In this document: positions 1-8,178 of the stretch, piece by piece
Layout of the letters: the number at the start of each line of letters is the position of its first letter
Position numbering within the stretch: position 1 is the first letter of the stretch
NCBI RefSeq assembly: GCF_030684895.1
Contig: NZ_JAUXXP010000062.1
Coordinates: forward strand, 1 to 39,736
Reading direction: 5' to 3'
Length of the DNA stretch: 39,736 bases
Source of the DNA: Pseudomonas sp.
GTDB lineage: Bacteria > Pseudomonadota > Gammaproteobacteria > Pseudomonadales > Pseudomonadaceae
Program-made: the position numbers and the translations under genes
The notes under the pieces: model-generated
The model's input: only the letters and a program-made list of their open reading frames with translations
Told to the model about the DNA's origin: nothing
The model's database searches: none

Positions 1-78
1 AGCTATAGGAAGACCGCGTTCGGTCACCTGTTTGACAGCTTCAATTTTGAATTCTTCGGGATAACGCGGGTTGCTCAT
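1..78 (-). CDS. IS3-family transposase OrfA, N-terminal fragment cut by window edge
   Basis: The first 26 codons of a minus-strand gene are visible and the rest lies outside the window. The peptide starts MSNPRYPEEFKIEAV and continues KQVTERGLPIA, which is the typical start of the helix-turn-helix OrfA of IS3-family insertion sequences (OrfA and OrfB are joined by frameshifting to make the transposase). A strong Shine-Dalgarno sequence (GGAGGTG) sits just upstream of the ATG. The element end should lie about 30-45 bp beyond the start codon, around 108-122, but I could not fix the terminal repeat. Family assignment rests on the N-terminal sequence only. Confidence 0.75.
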   Translation of the reverse strand, partial: MSNPRYPEEFKIEAVKQVTERGLPIA

Positions 79-108
79 GGCACCTCCTAATGGGCCGTAT
101 TATGAGGC

Positions 109-534
109 ATGGAGGTGTCTACGAAACTAGGGGCGATTCACGAGGGGGCAAAGGATTTCTTCTGGAAGGCAAATATCCGTGACCTAGAAGCAGATGAAGT
201 CGCCCTGGATATTCACCATATTTTCCCGCGTGACTGGTGCGAAAAGCAGGGCATTGCCTCGCGTCTTTATGACTCGATCATCAACAAGACACCTATCTCC
301 TACAAAGCCAATCGCATGATTGGCGGAACAGCGCCATCCCAGTATCTGGGCAAGCTTCAAGCCCACGAACAGGTTCAGCTGGACGACATAGAAATGAATG
401 CGCTCCTGGCGAGTCATTGCATTCCCGTTGAGGCGCTACGCGCTGATGACTTCGCGGCCTTTTACGAACTCAGGCAGAAAGAGCTGTTACTGCTGATCGA
501 AAAGACCATGGGCAAACAGAGTGCTGCTGAATAA
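109..534 (+). pseudogene. C-terminal remnant of a DUF262/DUF1524 (GmrSD-like) HNH-type protein
   Basis: The 141-codon frame holds only the end of a larger protein. It contains DIHHIFPRDWC, then an Asn in INKTPIS and another in ANRMIGG, the layout of the His-Me/HNH-like DUF1524 domain at the C terminus of DUF262 proteins (GmrSD-type restriction or other defence proteins). No N-terminal DUF262 ParB-like domain is present. The in-frame ATG at 109 lies within or beside the end of the neighbouring IS, and an in-frame stop lies at 103-105, so the real 5' part has been removed. I read it as a gene broken by the IS3-family insertion and probably not functional. It could be a free-standing small HNH protein, but nothing suggests a genuine start here. 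Confidence 0.65.
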
Positions 535-641
535 GTCAGCGCACGACCTCACTTCGCTTATTTGAACGAAATTTTTCACGGTTTTCGGCCCCTCTTCAGA
601 GCGTGCCCCGCGCCCTAAATCAGCACTGCGCTACTAACACA

Positions 642-697
642 GACTCGACAAGTCCCAAAAAGGGACTTATCGTTCCCTTTTTGGGACTTGTCGAGTC
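642..697. promoter_or_regulatory. Perfect 24-bp inverted repeat, putative autoregulatory operator
   Basis: Bases 642-665 and 674-697 are exact reverse complements separated by 8 bases. Each arm also contains its own shorter dyad: GTCCC-AAAAA-GGGAC at 652-666 and TCCC-TTTTT-GGGA at 674-686. The repeat ends 4 bases before the ATG at 702, so it either binds the winged-helix protein encoded next or folds in the mRNA over the translation start. The operator role is inferred. Confidence 0.65.
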
Positions 698-701
698 AGC
701 C

Positions 702-1304
702 ATGTCAGCCATCCCGCTCAGTGACGCTCTATTCTCCGCAACCCAGCAGAAGGTGCTGGGCTTGCTCTATGGCAAACCCGATCAGAGCTTTTATGCCAAT
801 GAGATCTCCCGCTGGGCGCAGGTCGGCAAGGGCAGCCTGATGCGCGAGCTAGAGCGCCTACACAACGCGGGCATCCTGACCATGCAGCGCCAGGGCAATC
901 AAACGCACTACCAGGCCAACCCGCAGTGCCCAATCTATGCAGAGCTGCTAGGCATTGTGCGCAAGAGCTTCGGTATTGCGGAACATCTGCGCACGGCTCT
1001 TGCGCCGCTGGCTGAAGAGATAACGTGGGCGTTCGTCTACGGCTCTATTGCCAAAGGCAGCGAGCATGCAGGCAGTGACATCGACCTTATGCTGATTGGT
1101 GAAAACCTCAGTTACAGCGATTTAATGGAACGCCTGCTCCCTGTGGAGGAGCAGCTTGGCCGCACGATTAACCCGACGCTCTACACTTTGACAGACTGGC
1201 AAGCCAAGAAAGCGGCCGGCAACAGCTTTGTGGTACGGGTAGAGCAACAGGACAAAATCGACTTGATTGGCCAAAACCCGGAAGAGGAAAACCATGGACG
1301 GTAA
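702..1304 (+). CDS. Winged-helix / MNT-type nucleotidyltransferase fusion protein
   Basis: This 200-residue protein has two parts. Residues 8-75 look like a winged helix-turn-helix (TQQKVLGLLYG, then NEISRWAQVGKGSLMRELERL). Residues 108-132 carry the polymerase-beta-fold signature GS-x9-GSDIDL, with Gly-Ser at 114-115 and metal-binding Asp126 and Asp128. MNT proteins pair with HEPN proteins, and in type VII toxin-antitoxin systems the MNT partner AMPylates the HEPN toxin. The next gene overlaps by 11 bp and is HEPN-like. I chose the ATG at 702 because a GTG at 603 would place the whole 24-bp dyad inside the coding region. No clear Shine-Dalgarno precedes it. The winged helix probably allows self-repression through the dyad (inference). 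Confidence 0.75.
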   Translation: MSAIPLSDALFSATQQKVLGLLYGKPDQSFYANEISRWAQVGKGSLMRELERLHNAGILTMQRQGNQTHYQANPQCPIYAELLGIVRKSFGIAEHLRTALAPLAEEITWAFVYGSIAKGSEHAGSDIDLMLIGENLSYSDLMERLLPVEEQLGRTINPTLYTLTDWQAKKAAGNSFVVRVEQQDKIDLIGQNPEEENHGR

Positions 1305-1725
1305 CGACAATCTGGAAAACCTCGTGCGCAGCGGCGGCCTCAAAGCTGAACCGCCGGACCATAAGGAGTGTGAGGGGCTGCTGACGTCCGCGGTAGATCG
1401 CTTGAAGGATGCTCACATCTCCGCCCTGTCCTTCGCCAGCCGCTTTGACCTGGCCTATAACGCGGCTCACGCCATGGCGCTGACGGCTATGCGTCTGCGG
1501 GGCTATCGCTCAGACCGCCGCTATTTGGTATTTCAGTGCCTGGTACACACCCTTGGGCTGAGCAAACCCCAGGTACGCCTGTTTGCGCTCTGCCACGAAC
1601 GCCGCAATCTGGCTGAGTACGAAGGTTATATGGATGAGGATGAAGCTCTGCTGGCCGAGCTGATAGCGGCAACCGATGCACTGCTGCCGCTCGTGCAGCA
1701 GGCCATGGCGGCTGGTAAGGGCTAA
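1294..1725 (+). CDS. HEPN-like partner protein of the wHTH-MNT gene
   Basis: A 143-residue, largely helical protein. Residues 55-75 (FDLAYNAAHAMALTAMRLRG) resemble the first helices of HEPN/UPF0332-type domains, and the conserved second half has the motif HERRNLAEYEG. Canonical HEPN ribonucleases have R-x4-6-H there; this protein has Tyr where His would be expected. The start overlaps the upstream MNT gene by 11 bp, indicating translational coupling, with an AGAGGA ribosome-binding site. The pair is most likely a toxin-antitoxin or nucleotidyl-transfer module. The altered motif makes RNase activity uncertain, and a substrate-binding role is the alternative. Confidence 0.65.
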   Translation: MDGNDNLENLVRSGGLKAEPPDHKECEGLLTSAVDRLKDAHISALSFASRFDLAYNAAHAMALTAMRLRGYRSDRRYLVFQCLVHTLGLSKPQVRLFALCHERRNLAEYEGYMDEDEALLAELIAATDALLPLVQQAMAAGKG

Positions 1726-1788
1726 TCCTTTGGGCCGCACAGCCCCCATGGTGGGGATAGGCTTAAAACACCGCCAAATTGGAGACTT

Positions 1789-1827
1789 TCCCCTCACCCT
1801 AACCCTCTCCCCGGAGGGGCGAGGGGA
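1789..1827. repeat. C-rich imperfect hairpin repeat
   Basis: TCCCCTC at 1789-1795 pairs with GAGGGGA at 1821-1827, enclosing CCTCTCCCC/GGAGGGG. This 'CCCTCACCCTAACCCTCTCC' type of intergenic element is common in gamma-proteobacteria. It sits between the HEPN gene and the convergent EAL gene and may also help terminate transcription. Confidence 0.55.
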
Positions 1828-1887
1828 TGATCGCGGCCACCCGCTGCTCAAGTGAAACGCATTACGCGGCGTTTCCATTTTCCCCCC

Positions 1888-3249
1888 TCAACCATTCTGC
1901 CTCTCCACAAACGCAGTAAACGCCCCCAGCGGCAGCGGTTTACTAAACAGATAGCCCTGAAACTGCATGCAACCGTTATCGAGCAAAAACTGCTGCTGTG
2001 CGTGGGTTTCCACGCCTTCGGCTATCACCGTCATGCCCATGCTTTGCGCCAGGGCGATGACGGTGCGCACGATGGCTTGGCTGTTGCTGTCGGTAAGCAG
2101 GTCGCTGACAAAGGAGCGGTCGATTTTCAGGGTGTTGAGGGGCAGGCGTTTGAGGTGGCTGAGGGAGGAGAAGCCGGTGCCGAAGTCGTCCAGGGAGAAG
2201 CGCACGCCGCGCTCGACCAGTACGGCCATTTTGCGCATCAGGTCGTCGATGTCGTGGACGATCAGGGTTTCGGTGAGTTCCAGTTCGAGGCGCCGTGCGT
2301 CAATACCGTAGGTTTCGATCAGGCCGAGCATGTCGGTGACGAAGCTGGCTTGGCGAAACTGCTTCTGGCTGATGTTTACCGCCAGGCTGATGTCGCGGTA
2401 CAGCGGGTCGTCCTTCCAGGCGTGCAGTTGGGTAAAAGCCTGCTCCAGCACCCACTGGCCAATCGGGATAATCAGCCCGGTCTTTTCCGCATGGTCAATA
2501 AATTCGGCAGGCGGCACCAGCCCGCGTTGCGGGTGTTGCCAGCGGATCAGCACTTCGGCACCGGTGACTGTGCCGCTGCTGTTCAGTTGCGCCTGGTAGT
2601 GCAGCACAAACTGTTGCTCACGCAGCGCGGCGTGCAGGTCGCGGTCGAGCATCGAGCGCTCGGCGGCGTCGCTTTGCAGAATATGCAGCAGGGCAAACAG
2701 CATCAGCATGGCCGCCACGCTCTGCACCCAGGAGCCGGCCATGCGTACGTCATCCGGCAGGTGGTAGGCGCTGGTTGGGCTCCAGGATGAGGAGGCCAGC
2801 ACGGTAAACAAGCCGAGGCAAAACAGTGCCACGCCGTAGCGCAGCCACAGGCGCTCATCGCGAAAGGCCATCAACGCCGCCACGGCAATTGGTAGCAGAT
2901 ACAGGTGGGTCGCGCGCGGCGCGGCGGCGGTGTGCGGGTCCATCAACAAAGTGGTGCCGACGATCACCAGGATGATCACGCCGAACAGCAGCAGGTTGGC
3001 CAGGCGCACGCGGTTGCGCAGGGTGAGGATAAATACGCCCAGGCCGCAGAGGATCATCAGCAGGTCCATCATCACGATGCCCCACTCGCCGCGCAGGGCG
3101 AAGAAGACGCCCCAGAGGCTGCCAACCAGCAGCAATACCAGGCTGGCGAGCATGCGCATGCGCCGTTCGCGGCGCTGCCCGATCAGCGCCAGATCGGGCG
3201 AATGCCAGAGTTTGATGACCTGCTTGAGAAAGGCAGAAAGGACGGTCAT
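1888..3249 (-). CDS. Membrane-anchored EAL-domain c-di-GMP phosphodiesterase
   Basis: A 453-residue protein. The N-terminal half has about six hydrophobic segments (residues 32-190) with no recognised sensor fold. An EAL domain occupies about residues 200-450. The signature reads EVLIRW (residues 232-237) instead of EALxRW; other catalytic landmarks are present: [30 protein letters not shown] and the final FQGY. It should therefore hydrolyse c-di-GMP to pGpG. No GGDEF domain is attached. The ATG at 3249 has AGGGA six bases upstream and is preferred over an in-frame start at 3306 that has none. It lies 141 bp downstream of a GGDEF gene on the same strand, so synthesis and breakdown may share a transcript. 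Confidence 0.88.
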   Translation of the reverse strand: MTVLSAFLKQVIKLWHSPDLALIGQRRERRMRMLASLVLLLVGSLWGVFFALRGEWGIVMMDLLMILCGLGVFILTLRNRVRLANLLLFGVIILVIVGTTLLMDPHTAAAPRATHLYLLPIAVAALMAFRDERLWLRYGVALFCLGLFTVLASSSWSPTSAYHLPDDVRMAGSWVQSVAAMLMLFALLHILQSDAAERSMLDRDLHAALREQQFVLHYQAQLNSSGTVTGAEVLIRWQHPQRGLVPPAEFIDHAEKTGLIIPIGQWVLEQAFTQLHAWKDDPLYRDISLAVNISQKQFRQASFVTDMLGLIETYGIDARRLELELTETLIVHDIDDLMRKMAVLVERGVRFSLDDFGTGFSSLSHLKRLPLNTLKIDRSFVSDLLTDSNSQAIVRTVIALAQSMGMTVIAEGVETHAQQQFLLDNGCMQFQGYLFSKPLPLGAFTAFVERQNG

Positions 3250-3390
3250 GAAAAGTCCCTGAGTGACCAATTGCAGCGCCAAGGACGTCGCCCGGGGGCA
3301 TGCCAACGCAGCGCTTTATCGATAAGCCGAGTTGAGTGTAGACGGCGCAACAGGGGCGTTCTGCGCGATTACGCGCGGCGCTGGCCGGGC

Positions 3391-4491
3391 TTATTCGTCG
3401 CTGTGTTTGTCCTGCGAACTGCCGCGCCCCACCAGGCGATTGCGGCCCAGCTCCTTGCCGCGATACAGGCGCTGATCGGCGCAGCGGTACAGCTGTTCGG
3501 CGGTGCTGCCGTCGACGGGCCATTCGGCCAGGCCGAAGGTGGCCGACAGGGCGATCTCCTCATCACCGTAACGCATCGGCTGGCTGCACAGCTGCGCGCG
3601 TAGGCTCTCCACCAGCGGTTCGGCGCCCTGGCCATCGGTATTGCGCAGCAGCAGGCCGAACTCTTCACCACCCAGGCGGCCAAGGGTATCGGTGGCGCGC
3701 AGGCGCTGGCCAAGGCTGTTGCAGATATGGCGCAGGGCCTGGTCGCCGGCATCGTGGCCGTACTGGTCATTGACCGCCTTGAAATGGTCGACATCCAGCA
3801 CCACCAGCACCAGCTTGGCCTGGCTGCGCTGCGCCTCGCGGATGCTCTGCTCCAGGCTCTGCTGGAAGCTGCCACGGCTGGCCACACCGGTCAGGGCGTC
3901 GGTGCGCGCCATATGCTGTAGTTGCTGATAAGCCGTGGCGCGACGGGCTTCGTAGAGGTAGACGAAGACCAGAATCATCAGCCCGCAGAACACCGCGTTG
4001 CCCAGATCGATCAGGCTTTCGGCATCCAGCTGCACCGGGTAGGTGTAGAGGTACAGCAGGCAAGCGCCGATCACGAAGGGCAGCGACAGCAGGCTGCCGC
4101 GCTTGCGCCCCAGCAGCAGGTACGACAGCACGGGGATGCTGTAGACCCAGACGAAGGCGGTTTTCGAGGCATTGGGAATAACGATGATGTACAGCAGAAA
4201 GCTGAAGGTCGGCAGCAGGTAGAGGTAGATCCAGGGCAGCAGGTTGCGCGCCCTGACAACACGCCAGGCGCCCCACAGCAAGACGCCAGTGGCCAGCAGT
4301 TCAAAGCTGGCAAACAGGTAGTTGCCGGCCATAAATTGCAGCACGCAGAACACCCCGAGGGTCAGCCCGGTGGTGGCAAAGATCATGCGGATCAACGAGC
4401 GCTGGCCGACATCCTGCAGGTCGTCGACGGCAGCACTGTTGTCATTGCCCGGTTTGGTTCGCGGTCGAAAAAACATGGCCCGGCGCTGCAT
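3391..4491 (-). CDS. Membrane-anchored GGDEF diguanylate cyclase
   Basis: A 366-residue protein with about six membrane segments between residues 33 and 182 and a C-terminal GGDEF domain (about 190-350). The active-site loop is GGEEF at 274-278, with the metal site in LDVDHFK (232-238). RATD at 265-268 lies exactly five residues before GGEEF, the position of the inhibitory I-site, so product feedback is expected. All features point to an active c-di-GMP synthase; its input signal is unknown. Start choice is uncertain: neither the ATG at 4491 nor the in-frame ATG at 4476 has a good Shine-Dalgarno. The gene is divergent from the sigma-54 regulator gene at 4722. Confidence 0.88.
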   Translation of the reverse strand: MQRRAMFFRPRTKPGNDNSAAVDDLQDVGQRSLIRMIFATTGLTLGVFCVLQFMAGNYLFASFELLATGVLLWGAWRVVRARNLLPWIYLYLLPTFSFLLYIIVIPNASKTAFVWVYSIPVLSYLLLGRKRGSLLSLPFVIGACLLYLYTYPVQLDAESLIDLGNAVFCGLMILVFVYLYEARRATAYQQLQHMARTDALTGVASRGSFQQSLEQSIREAQRSQAKLVLVVLDVDHFKAVNDQYGHDAGDQALRHICNSLGQRLRATDTLGRLGGEEFGLLLRNTDGQGAEPLVESLRAQLCSQPMRYGDEEIALSATFGLAEWPVDGSTAEQLYRCADQRLYRGKELGRNRLVGRGSSQDKHSDE

Positions 4492-4721
4492 AGATGGCGG
4501 TTTGATGGCTCACTGTGCCTCAACTACCAGGGCCTTGACCAGATAGCGCGGTATGAGCCAGCGATCTCTCGGAGTGCATACGCGTCGCGCGCTATTTGCT
4601 GCGCTGGCCCGCGAACCCTCTATAAAACCGTTCTCGGCAGTTCGCATAGCGCCCGCCGGTTGCCCCCTGCGCGCAGGGCCACCCATAATCGGCCGCACCT
4701 GATTCTGGATGTACTGCGCCC

Positions 4722-6182
4722 ATGGCCATTGCCCGCGACGACCTCGACCAACACGGTTTGATCATCGGCGTTTCGCCCGAGCGGTTTCGCGCCGTGGCCA
4801 TGCCGCTGCTGTTCGACCATTTGAACGCGCAATGCGAGGGCACCATCGCGGTCAACCGTCAGGCACGCATCGTCTGGATTAACGACAAGTACGCCGAGAA
4901 GGTCGGCATCAGCGACCCGCGCAGCGTGCTCGGCAAGGAAATCGAAGAAGTGCTGCCGGCCAGCCGCCTGCGCGAGGTAGTGGAAAGCGGCCAGCCGAGC
5001 ATGCTCGACCTAATGGCCTTCGGCAGCGAGCATTTCGTGGTCACCCGTATTCCGTTGCGCGATGAGGACGGCACCCTGGTCGGCGCGCTGGGTTTTGTAT
5101 TGTTCGACCGCGCCCGCCACCTCAAGCCGCTGATGGCCAAGTTCAACACCCTGCAGAGCCAGCTGGTCGCCACCCAGCACGAGCTGGCCAAGGCGCGCCG
5201 GGCGCGTTACACCATCGCCGGGTTTATCGGCGCCAGCAGCGCAGCCAGCGAGGTCAAACGCCAGGCTCGGCGCGCTGCACAGCTGGACGCCACGGTGCTG
5301 CTGCGCGGCGAAACCGGCACCGGCAAGGAGCTGCTGGCCCAGGGCATCCACAACCTGTCGCCACGGGCCAACGGGCCGTTTGTCGCGGTCAACGTGGCGG
5401 CCATCCCGGAAACCCTGGTCGAGGCCGAGCTGTTCGGCACCGCGCCCGGCGCTTTTACCGGCGCGGATCGCAAGGCGCGCATCGGTAAATTCGAGGTGGC
5501 CAACGGCGGCACGCTGTTTCTCGATGAGATCGGCGATCTACCGCTGCCGCTACAGGCCAAGCTGCTGCGCGTGTTGCAGGAGCAGGAAGTCGAGCCGCTG
5601 GGCTCCAACCAGGTCAAACCGCTGAATGTGCGCGTGATTGCCGCCACGCATATCGACCTGGAAGCCAAGGTCGCCGCCGGGCAGTTTCGCGATGACCTCT
5701 ACTACCGCCTCAACGTTCTGGCCCTGCGCGTACCGCCGCTGCGTGAGCGCCGCGAAGATATTCCGGCGCTGCTGGAACACCTGCTCGACGATATTGCCAA
5801 CCGCTCCGCCCAGGCGCCGCTGGAAGTCAGCGACGACGCCCTCGCCCTGCTCAGCGCACAGCCCTGGCGTGGCAATGTGCGCGAGCTGCGCAACCTGCTG
5901 GAGCGCGCCCAACTGGATGTCGACGGGCGCCTGGATGCGCAAACCGTGCGGGCGTTGCTGGTCGATCCGGTGACACCCGCAGCACAGAGCCTTGCGCCAC
6001 AACCCACCGCCACAGTGGCGCTAACCTTGGCTGAACAGCTGGCACAGGCTGAGCGCCAGGCGCTGATCGAAGCCCTGCACGCCACTGCCGGCAACCGCCA
6101 ACAGGCTGCGCAACGCCTGGGCATTTCCCGCGCCGGGTTGTATGCCAAATTGGCGCTGCATGGGTTGGGTAAGCACGACTAA
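4722..6182 (+). CDS. Sigma-54-dependent transcriptional activator (PAS-AAA-Fis)
   Basis: A 486-residue enhancer-binding protein. A PAS-like sensor spans about residues 38-130. The AAA+ domain has Walker A GETGTGKE (196-203), an intact sigma-54 contact loop GAFTGA (243-248) and Walker B GGTLFLDEIGD (262-272). A Fis-type helix-turn-helix lies at about 450-480 (GNRQQAAQRLGISRAGLY). There is no phosphoreceiver domain, so a small ligand bound by the PAS region probably controls it. The next genes on the same strand, a GntP permease and a CoA-transferase, lie behind a -24/-12 promoter with palindromes upstream, so this protein is their likely activator, responding to a short-chain organic acid. The ATG lacks an obvious Shine-Dalgarno sequence. 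Confidence 0.9.
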   Translation: MAIARDDLDQHGLIIGVSPERFRAVAMPLLFDHLNAQCEGTIAVNRQARIVWINDKYAEKVGISDPRSVLGKEIEEVLPASRLREVVESGQPSMLDLMAFGSEHFVVTRIPLRDEDGTLVGALGFVLFDRARHLKPLMAKFNTLQSQLVATQHELAKARRARYTIAGFIGASSAASEVKRQARRAAQLDATVLLRGETGTGKELLAQGIHNLSPRANGPFVAVNVAAIPETLVEAELFGTAPGAFTGADRKARIGKFEVANGGTLFLDEIGDLPLPLQAKLLRVLQEQEVEPLGSNQVKPLNVRVIAATHIDLEAKVAAGQFRDDLYYRLNVLALRVPPLRERREDIPALLEHLLDDIANRSAQAPLEVSDDALALLSAQPWRGNVRELRNLLERAQLDVDGRLDAQTVRALLVDPVTPAAQSLAPQPTATVALTLAEQLAQAERQALIEALHATAGNRQQAAQRLGISRAGLYAKLALHGLGKHD

Positions 6183-6220
6183 GCCAAGCTCACTGCCGCC
6201 TAAAGCGAACGCAATTCCCC

Positions 6221-6285
6221 GTAGGAGCGGCCTTGGCCGCGATGCTTTTAAGCCTGCAAGAGATCGCGGGCAAGCCCGCTCCTAC
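6221..6285. repeat. REP hairpin, GTAGGAGCGG type, copy 1
   Basis: GTAGGAGCGG at 6221-6230 pairs with CCCGCTCCTAC ending at 6285 around a short loop. It is the typical Pseudomonas intergenic REP unit and the first of three hairpins in the 598-bp spacer between the activator and permease genes. Confidence 0.8.
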
Positions 6286-6331
6286 AAAAGCTAGTCCAGC
6301 CCCTCCCACGATCCATGCTCGTGTCAGAGTT

Positions 6332-6396
6332 GTAGCCCGGATGTAATCCGGGGAGCACCGTACAGACGCACATTTCCCGGATTTCATCCGGGCTAC
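6332..6396. repeat. REP hairpin, GTAGCCCGGAT type
   Basis: GTAGCCCGGATG at 6332 pairs with ATCCGGGCTAC ending at 6396. This is a different REP family from its two neighbours. The same family recurs at 20254-20313. Confidence 0.8.
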
Positions 6397-6419
6397 GGAA
6401 TGTACGAACGTAGCGACCT

Positions 6420-6484
6420 GTAGGAGCGGGCTTGCCCGCGATGCTTTTGAGTCAAAAAGAGATCGCGGGCAAGCCCGCTCCTAC
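6420..6484. repeat. REP hairpin, GTAGGAGCGG type, copy 2
   Basis: GTAGGAGCGGGCTTGCCCGC at 6420-6439 is mirrored by its reverse complement ending at 6484, giving a near-perfect 65-bp hairpin. It has the same length and family as the copy at 6221-6285. Confidence 0.85.
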
Positions 6485-6496
6485 GAAAAGCACCAA

Positions 6497-6542
6497 TCCA
6501 GACATCTGGAATTACGCGACTCTTTCCATCTAAATATCTGGA
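6497..6542. promoter_or_regulatory. Candidate enhancer sites for the sigma-54 activator
   Basis: TCCAGA-CA-TCTGGA (6497-6510) is a clean dyad, and a second partial copy of the half-site TCTGGA occurs at 6537-6542 with TCCA at 6525-6528. Both lie about 150-190 bp upstream of the predicted transcription start, a usual distance for enhancer-binding proteins. Binding by the product of the gene at 4722 is inferred from location only. Confidence 0.5.
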
Positions 6543-6663
6543 CTAATTCCAAAAATAAAGACACATCTTCCTCCCCCAGCAACCCCGCCGTCTCCCCTAA
6601 AAACCCACGCAATCCATCAACCACAAGCCTTTCACCCACCTAGACCAAAGTCGTAGCCCCGTC

Positions 6664-6679
6664 TGGCACAGCTTTCGCT
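6664..6679 (+). promoter_or_regulatory. Sigma-54 (-24/-12) promoter of the GntP permease operon
   Basis: TGGCAC at 6664-6669 is followed by GC at 6677-6678 with the canonical spacing of the -24 GG and -12 GC. The -12 element reads TCGCT rather than TTGCA, a one-base departure. Predicted transcription start is near 6690, leaving a leader of about 90 bases. Confidence 0.7.
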
Positions 6680-6757
6680 CTAGTCTGCTCAACGCTTGAT
6701 CTCAGTTGCCTGATTTCACGAGCAAGCTCATCAGCGTCGCCACAGAGCGGTGCTTAA

Positions 6758-6768
6758 AACAACAACAA
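6758..6768 (+). promoter_or_regulatory. Crc/Hfq-type A-rich motif at the permease start
   Basis: AACAACAACAA directly precedes the Shine-Dalgarno AGGAA of the permease gene and fits the AAnAAnAA signature of Hfq/Crc translational repression in pseudomonads. It would make uptake of this substrate subject to catabolite repression. Inferred from motif and position. Confidence 0.6.
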
Positions 6769-6780
6769 AAGGAACCAGCC

Positions 6781-8166
6781 ATGGGTACCCTCGGTATTCT
6801 GATTTCCCTCGCATTGTTGATGTACCTCGCCTACCGCGGCATCAACGTGCTGATCCTCGCCCCACTGCTGGCGTTGCTGGCCCTGCTGTTTGCCGGCGAT
6901 ATCGGCCTGCTGCTGCCCACCTACACCCAGGTGTTTATGAAGGCCATGGGCGGCTATGTGATTCAGTTCTTCCCGCTGTTTCTGCTCGGTGCGCTGTTCG
7001 GCAAGTTGATGGATGACTCGGGCTCGGCCCGCGCCATTGCCCATGGCATCGTGGCCAAGGTCGGCAGCGAGCGGGCGATTCTGGCCATCGTACTGGCGTG
7101 CGGCATCCTCACCTACGGCGGCGTGTCGCTGTTTGTGGTGGCCTTTGCCGTGTACCCGATTGGCGCGGCACTGTTCCGCGAGGCGGGCATCCCAAAACGG
7201 CTGATCCCCGGCGCCATCGCCCTCGGCTCGTTCACCTTCACCATGACCGCCCTGCCCGGCACCCCGGCGATTCAGAACGCCATTCCCAACCCGTTTTTCG
7301 GCACCGACGCCTTTGCCGCGCCGGGCCTGGGTGTGATTGCCGGGTTGATCATGTTCGGCCTCGGTACCTGGTGGCTTACCGCGCAGTCGCGCAAGCTGAT
7401 GGCTGCCGGTGAAGGCTACGGCGAGCACCGCGACGACCCGGTGGTCGAGGACCAGCGCACGATCCCCGGCTTCTGGCTGGCACTGCTGCCGATCTTTGTG
7501 GTGATCGGCCTGAACTTCCTGATGGCCAAGCAGATTTTGCCGAGCATCGACACCAGCTACCTGGCCAAGCCGGAATTCGGCGGCCTGCAAGACGCCAAGT
7601 CACTGATCGGTATCTGGGCCATCATCGTCGCCCTCAGCGCGGCCATCCTGCTGTTGATCGCCATGCACTGGCAGCGCTGGATGGATCTGAAGAAGAGCGT
7701 CAACGACGGCGCCTTCGGCTCCATGCTGCCGATCCTCAACACCGCTGCCGAAGTGGGTTACGGCACGGTGATCGCCTCCCTGGCCGGCTTTGTGATCATT
7801 CGCGACCTGGTGCTCGGCGTCTCCGATAACCCGCTGATCTCCGAAGCGGTGGCGGTGAATATCCTCGCCGGCATCACCGGTTCGGCGTCTGGCGGTATGT
7901 CGATTGCGCTGAAAACCCTCGGCGAGCAGTACCTGACCATGGCCAACGCCGCCGGCATCAGCCCCGAGCTGCTGCACCGCGTCGCCGCGATGGCCTCCGG
8001 CTGCATGGACACCCTGCCGCACAACGGCGCGGTGATCTCGCTGCTGGCGATCTGCAAGCTGACCCACCGCGAGTCGTACAAATTTATCTTCGTCAACACC
8101 GTGGGCTTCCCGATGGTGGCGCTGGTGGTGGTGATTACGCTCGGCACCATGTTCGGTAGTTTCTAA
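6781..8166 (+). CDS. GntP-family permease, probably for a short-chain organic acid
   Basis: A 461-residue, highly hydrophobic protein with about a dozen membrane segments. It belongs to the GntP/gluconate-type permeases (ion transporter superfamily); recognisable stretches include ILTYGGVSLFVVAFAVYPI and CMDTLPHNGAVISLLAICKL. The ATG at 6781 has an AAAGGAA ribosome-binding site. The gene sits behind a sigma-54 promoter and is followed by a CoA-transferase, so it probably imports the acid that the transferase activates (acetoacetate, 3-hydroxybutyrate or another short-chain acid). GntP relatives are found next to 3-hydroxybutyrate genes in other pseudomonads, but no hydroxybutyrate dehydrogenase is present here. 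Substrate is not shown by the sequence. Confidence 0.85.
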   Translation: MGTLGILISLALLMYLAYRGINVLILAPLLALLALLFAGDIGLLLPTYTQVFMKAMGGYVIQFFPLFLLGALFGKLMDDSGSARAIAHGIVAKVGSERAILAIVLACGILTYGGVSLFVVAFAVYPIGAALFREAGIPKRLIPGAIALGSFTFTMTALPGTPAIQNAIPNPFFGTDAFAAPGLGVIAGLIMFGLGTWWLTAQSRKLMAAGEGYGEHRDDPVVEDQRTIPGFWLALLPIFVVIGLNFLMAKQILPSIDTSYLAKPEFGGLQDAKSLIGIWAIIVALSAAILLLIAMHWQRWMDLKKSVNDGAFGSMLPILNTAAEVGYGTVIASLAGFVIIRDLVLGVSDNPLISEAVAVNILAGITGSASGGMSIALKTLGEQYLTMANAAGISPELLHRVAAMASGCMDTLPHNGAVISLLAICKLTHRESYKFIFVNTVGFPMVALVVVITLGTMFGSF

Positions 8167-8178
8167 GTCACGACAAAT

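Noticed and set aside
603..701. GTG start giving the MNT protein 33 extra residues
   Set aside because: The extension would be encoded by the perfect inverted repeat, and the conserved fold begins after the ATG at 702.
6221..6484. Three evenly sized hairpins that could suggest a CRISPR-like array
   Set aside because: They are REP units of two families, with no regular spacers or cas genes.
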